In this document: positions 42,706 to 44,888 of the stretch, piece by piece
Layout of the letters: the number at the start of each line of letters is the position of its first letter
How positions within the stretch are numbered: position 1 is the stretch's first letter
Notes under the pieces: generated by a model
The model's input: only the letters and a program-made list of their open reading frames with translations
The model's database searches: none
What the model was told of the DNA's origin: nothing
Assembly (NCBI GenBank): GCA_900696625.1
Contig: CAADGU010000187.1
Location: 1-44,888, forward strand
Source of the DNA: an uncultured Chloroflexota bacterium
Lineage (GTDB): Bacteria > Chloroflexota > Anaerolineae > Promineifilales > Promineifilaceae
DNA length: 44,888 bases
Reading direction: 5' to 3'
Made by a program: the position numbers and the translations under genes

Positions 42706-44888
42706 ATGCGCCACCTTCGCTACTATCATGCCCTGCTGTTCATGCTGTTTTGTTTGATGGTAGCGGCCATGTTACGTTTGCCTGACCTGTCCAATTTACC
42801 ACCGGGTATGCACTATGATGAAGCCGCCAATGGCACATTGGTGGCTCAAATTGCGTTTGATGGCTACCGGCCTATTTTTATATCTAGCTACACAGGTAAA
42901 GAGGTATTGTTTTTTTACCTGGCGGGGGCAGTGACCAGACTGGTGGGTAGTTCGGTATTTACACTGCGGCTAACGGCCGTCTACGTCAGCCTGCTCACCA
43001 TTGCCGCCACCTACTGGCTGGGCATGGAATTGAAGCGTGACCGCCGTATTGCCTTGTTAGCCGCCGCCCTGTTGGCCGTTAGTTTCTGGCACCTGCTGTT
43101 TAGCCGGTTGGGTTTCCGCGTGAACACCCAACCACTGCTGCAAACCTTGACCATCGCCGCCTTATGGCGAGCTTATCGCCTGAATAATTGGCGCTGGTTC
43201 ATGGCAGGCGGCGTTTTCCTGGGGCTTTCAGCGTATACCTATCTGGCAGTACGGCTGTTTCCCTTATTATTAATGGTAGGGCTGCTGCCGCTGCTGTTTA
43301 ACCGCAGTAACTGGCAACGGCGCTGGGGGCAAACGGCCGTCACCCTCCTCATCGCCTTTATCATCACCCTACCCCTGCTCAACTATTTCCGGCTGCACCC
43401 GGATGCCTTCTGGGTGCGCATTACCCAGGTAGCCCCCGGTGGGGATACGCTGACCATTCCCCAAAGCTACCTGAAATCACTGGGCATGTTGTTTTTACAA
43501 GGCGATCCGTACATGCGCTTCAACTTGCCGGGACGGCCGTTGTTCGACTGGTTCTGGGGTGGGCTGCTGCTGGTTGGTTGGGGCACACTGCTTTTTCGCT
43601 GGCGCCAGACAACGGCCGATTGGCAGCGCGGCGCAACGCTGCTGCTGGTTCTGGCGCCTCTGGTAATGATTCTACCCACCGCCCTGGCCGTGAACGAGAT
43701 TGTGCCCAGCAACATCCGCGCCTTTGGCCTCATCCCCTTCATTTTTTATCTGCCCGCCATTGGCCTGATGACGCTGCTGGATGATATACACGCCCGTTTC
43801 GGCCGGCCGCAGCCCACCACCGCCGCCCTCGTCATCGCCACCCTGATACTTATGGCGGGCAGCATCCATGTAGAACGGCTTTATTTCCGGCAGTGGGGCG
43901 CGCGGGCCGATGTTTTTTTTGAATCGGATGGTGACCTGGCCGCCGCCGCCCGCTTCCTGAACGAGCTAGACGCCACCGGTAAACGCCTGTATGTGGCCGC
44001 CGAACATTACCAGCACCCCACAGTAGCTTACCTGAGCGACAAATATGGGCAGGTGAAGTGGCTGCCGCAGAGCCAGGCGGTGGTGTTCCCGGCCGCGGGC
44101 ACGGCCGTCTACATCTTCCCTCACAACAGCCCTCTACCCACCTGGGCCGCGCCGTACTTTGCCCAGGCGACGCCACTGCCCGCCGCCAACGCGCCCGATG
44201 GCAGCCCGGCCTTTGCCGCCTATGAACTGGCAGCCACACCGCCGCTGACCATCAGCCATCCGCTGGCGGACAACTTCGGCAGCATCAGCCTGCTTGGGTA
44301 TGACCTGGGCGTCGGTTTGCCCGATGGCAACTTGCCCCTCACCCTTTACTGGCAGGTAAAAGAGGAACAGCCCGGCGACTTTACCCCATTTGTACAACTG
44401 GAAGATGCACGGGGGCATCGCTGGAGCCAGGTGGAGACGTTTGCTTACCCGGCGGGGCAATGGGCGCCGGGTGAGATCGTCGTGCAGCGGGTGGATGTGC
44501 CCATTCCGGCAGGCGCGCCGCCGGACGATTACCGGCTGCGCGTGGGGCTGTTTTCCGGCGCGACCGGGGAACTGCTGCCCCGGTTGGACGCCGACGGCCG
44601 TTACGCCGGCAGCGCCACCTTTATTGAGGATGTGCCCATTCAGGCTGCCGGTCTGCCAGAGCGCATACCACAGCCGCCCAATCGCTGGGAAAGCCAGGTA
44701 CGGCCGTACCTGCGCCTGCTTGGGTACGAACGGGGGGCAGCGGAAGCAAGTACCGGCGAACCGTATGGCGTGGCCCTCTGGTGGCTGGCTACCAATGACA
44801 TTCCCGCCACCACCATCCAATTTGTGCTAACGCAGCCAAACAGCGACGATTATCTCCTTTTGGAAACACAGCCGGTATACGGCCGTTA
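42706..44888 (+). CDS. GT39-like membrane glycosyltransferase, 3' end outside window
   Basis: 727 codons are visible and the frame is still open at the window edge. A first membrane segment (about 8-24) is followed by LPPGMHYDEAANG with Asp38-Glu39, the periplasmic acidic motif of GT39/ArnT/PMT-type enzymes that move sugars from polyprenyl phosphates. Eight or more further membrane segments run to about residue 385. The rest is an extracytoplasmic beta-rich region with at least two similar units (ISLLGYDLG...LPLTLYWQV and LRLLGYERG...YGVALWWLA), an add-on I have seen mainly in Chloroflexota members. No good Shine-Dalgarno site precedes ATG 42706, so a start at the second Met (residue 13) is possible. 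An 11-bp-phased repeat lies upstream. At least seven ACGGCCGT sites lie in this gene, the last at 44879-44886. Confidence 0.82.
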   Translation, partial: MRHLRYYHALLFMLFCLMVAAMLRLPDLSNLPPGMHYDEAANGTLVAQIAFDGYRPIFISSYTGKEVLFFYLAGAVTRLVGSSVFTLRLTAVYVSLLTIAATYWLGMELKRDRRIALLAAALLAVSFWHLLFSRLGFRVNTQPLLQTLTIAALWRAYRLNNWRWFMAGGVFLGLSAYTYLAVRLFPLLLMVGLLPLLFNRSNWQRRWGQTAVTLLIAFIITLPLLNYFRLHPDAFWVRITQVAPGGDTLTIPQSYLKSLGMLFLQGDPYMRFNLPGRPLFDWFWGGLLLVGWGTLLFRWRQTTADWQRGATLLLVLAPLVMILPTALAVNEIVPSNIRAFGLIPFIFYLPAIGLMTLLDDIHARFGRPQPTTAALVIATLILMAGSIHVERLYFRQWGARADVFFESDGDLAAAARFLNELDATGKRLYVAAEHYQHPTVAYLSDKYGQVKWLPQSQAVVFPAAGTAVYIFPHNSPLPTWAAPYFAQATPLPAANAPDGSPAFAAYELAATPPLTISHPLADNFGSISLLGYDLGVGLPDGNLPLTLYWQVKEEQPGDFTPFVQLEDARGHRWSQVETFAYPAGQWAPGEIVVQRVDVPIPAGAPPDDYRLRVGLFSGATGELLPRLDADGRYAGSATFIEDVPIQAAGLPERIPQPPNRWESQVRPYLRLLGYERGAAEASTGEPYGVALWWLATNDIPATTIQFVLTQPNSDDYLLLETQPVYGR

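Larger units (their letters stand above)
475..44886. repeat. dispersed octamer palindrome ACGGCCGT, about 69 copies
   Basis: Counted by eye from the first copy at 475-482 to the last at 44879-44886; for example 580, 1270, 4584, 5485, 6251, 16695, 21386, 26350, 29654, 34588, 37754, 41302 and 44593 (some to within a few bases). For a GC content near 55 %, about one copy is expected by chance in a window this size. Copies occur inside genes on both strands and in all three reading phases (Thr-Ala-Val, x-Gly-Arg and x-Arg-Pro encodings), and a few are intergenic. This resembles the cyanobacterial HIP1 palindrome in behaviour, not in sequence. Confidence 0.9.

Noticed and set aside
44134-44820. 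228-codon minus-strand open frame inside the glycosyltransferase region
   Set aside because: The plus strand carries a continuous membrane glycosyltransferase with clear motifs through the same DNA. The minus-strand translation is rich in Gly, Arg and Gln without structure.
1-44888. rRNA, tRNA, insertion sequences, prophage or integrative element ends
   Set aside because: I looked on both strands for conserved tRNA arms, rRNA segments, transposase or integrase motifs and flanking direct repeats and found none that I could support.

Overview
This looks like a chromosomal segment of a Chloroflexota bacterium, most like the filamentous Anaerolineae/Ardenticatenia-type lineages. That is an inference from style, not from a marker gene. 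The grounds are a secreted protein ending in a short YLP-type tail, very large multi-GAF/PAS sensor proteins, GT39-like membrane proteins with an extra beta-rich C-terminal half, and a diterpene enzyme pair of the kind I recall from Herpetosiphon. I see no rRNA, tRNA, CRISPR array, integrase or transposase. GC content is roughly 55 %.

Layout. (1) 273-3878, minus: a secreted protein with 14 kelch-like repeats and three cadherin-like repeats. (2) 4207-6006, plus: a clear promoter, a death-like (EAD-type)-TIR protein, and 1 bp later a RecB/Cas4-like Fe-S nuclease, closed by a terminator. This is a candidate defence/conflict pair. (3) 6192-7370, plus: a THUMP-like SAM methyltransferase, ending at a perfect 15-bp bidirectional terminator. 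(4) 38046-7408, minus: about 30.6 kb of nine co-directional genes. Six are multi-GAF sensors without a kinase domain (457, 823, 1021, 1175, 2778 and 2001 aa). One is an orphan NMT1/THI5-type substrate-binding lipoprotein. One is the only histidine kinase (1341 aa), and the last is a stand-alone receiver (127 aa). Terminator-like hairpins isolate the binding-protein gene and the receiver gene within the run; the five genes between them are overlapping or tightly packed. (5) 38385-41937: a Rv3378c-like prenyl-fold diterpene enzyme and a class II diterpene cyclase, both minus, separated by a plus-strand secreted protein of unknown function. (6) 41938-42705: a gene-free stretch with a strong bidirectional terminator, other hairpins and an 11-bp-phased TACGCC repeat. 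(7) 42706 to the end, plus: a GT39-like membrane glycosyltransferase cut by the window edge.

How the genes may work together. In the sensor locus, three proteins carry periplasmic Cache-like domains, and the binding lipoprotein could present a ligand to them. Six kinase-less sensors end in one shared C-terminal module and sit with a single kinase, which suggests a many-sensor, one-kinase assembly signalling to the small receiver. The diterpene pair would turn GGPP into a bicyclic diphosphate and then an alcohol or conjugate, but both enzymes carry unusual residues at family-defining motifs.

The octamer palindrome ACGGCCGT occurs about 69 times by eye (about one expected by chance), in every reading frame and in almost every gene. 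It is a genome-style highly iterated palindrome and perhaps the most unexpected signal here. Coordinates of starts were chosen by Shine-Dalgarno position where possible; domain boundaries are approximate.
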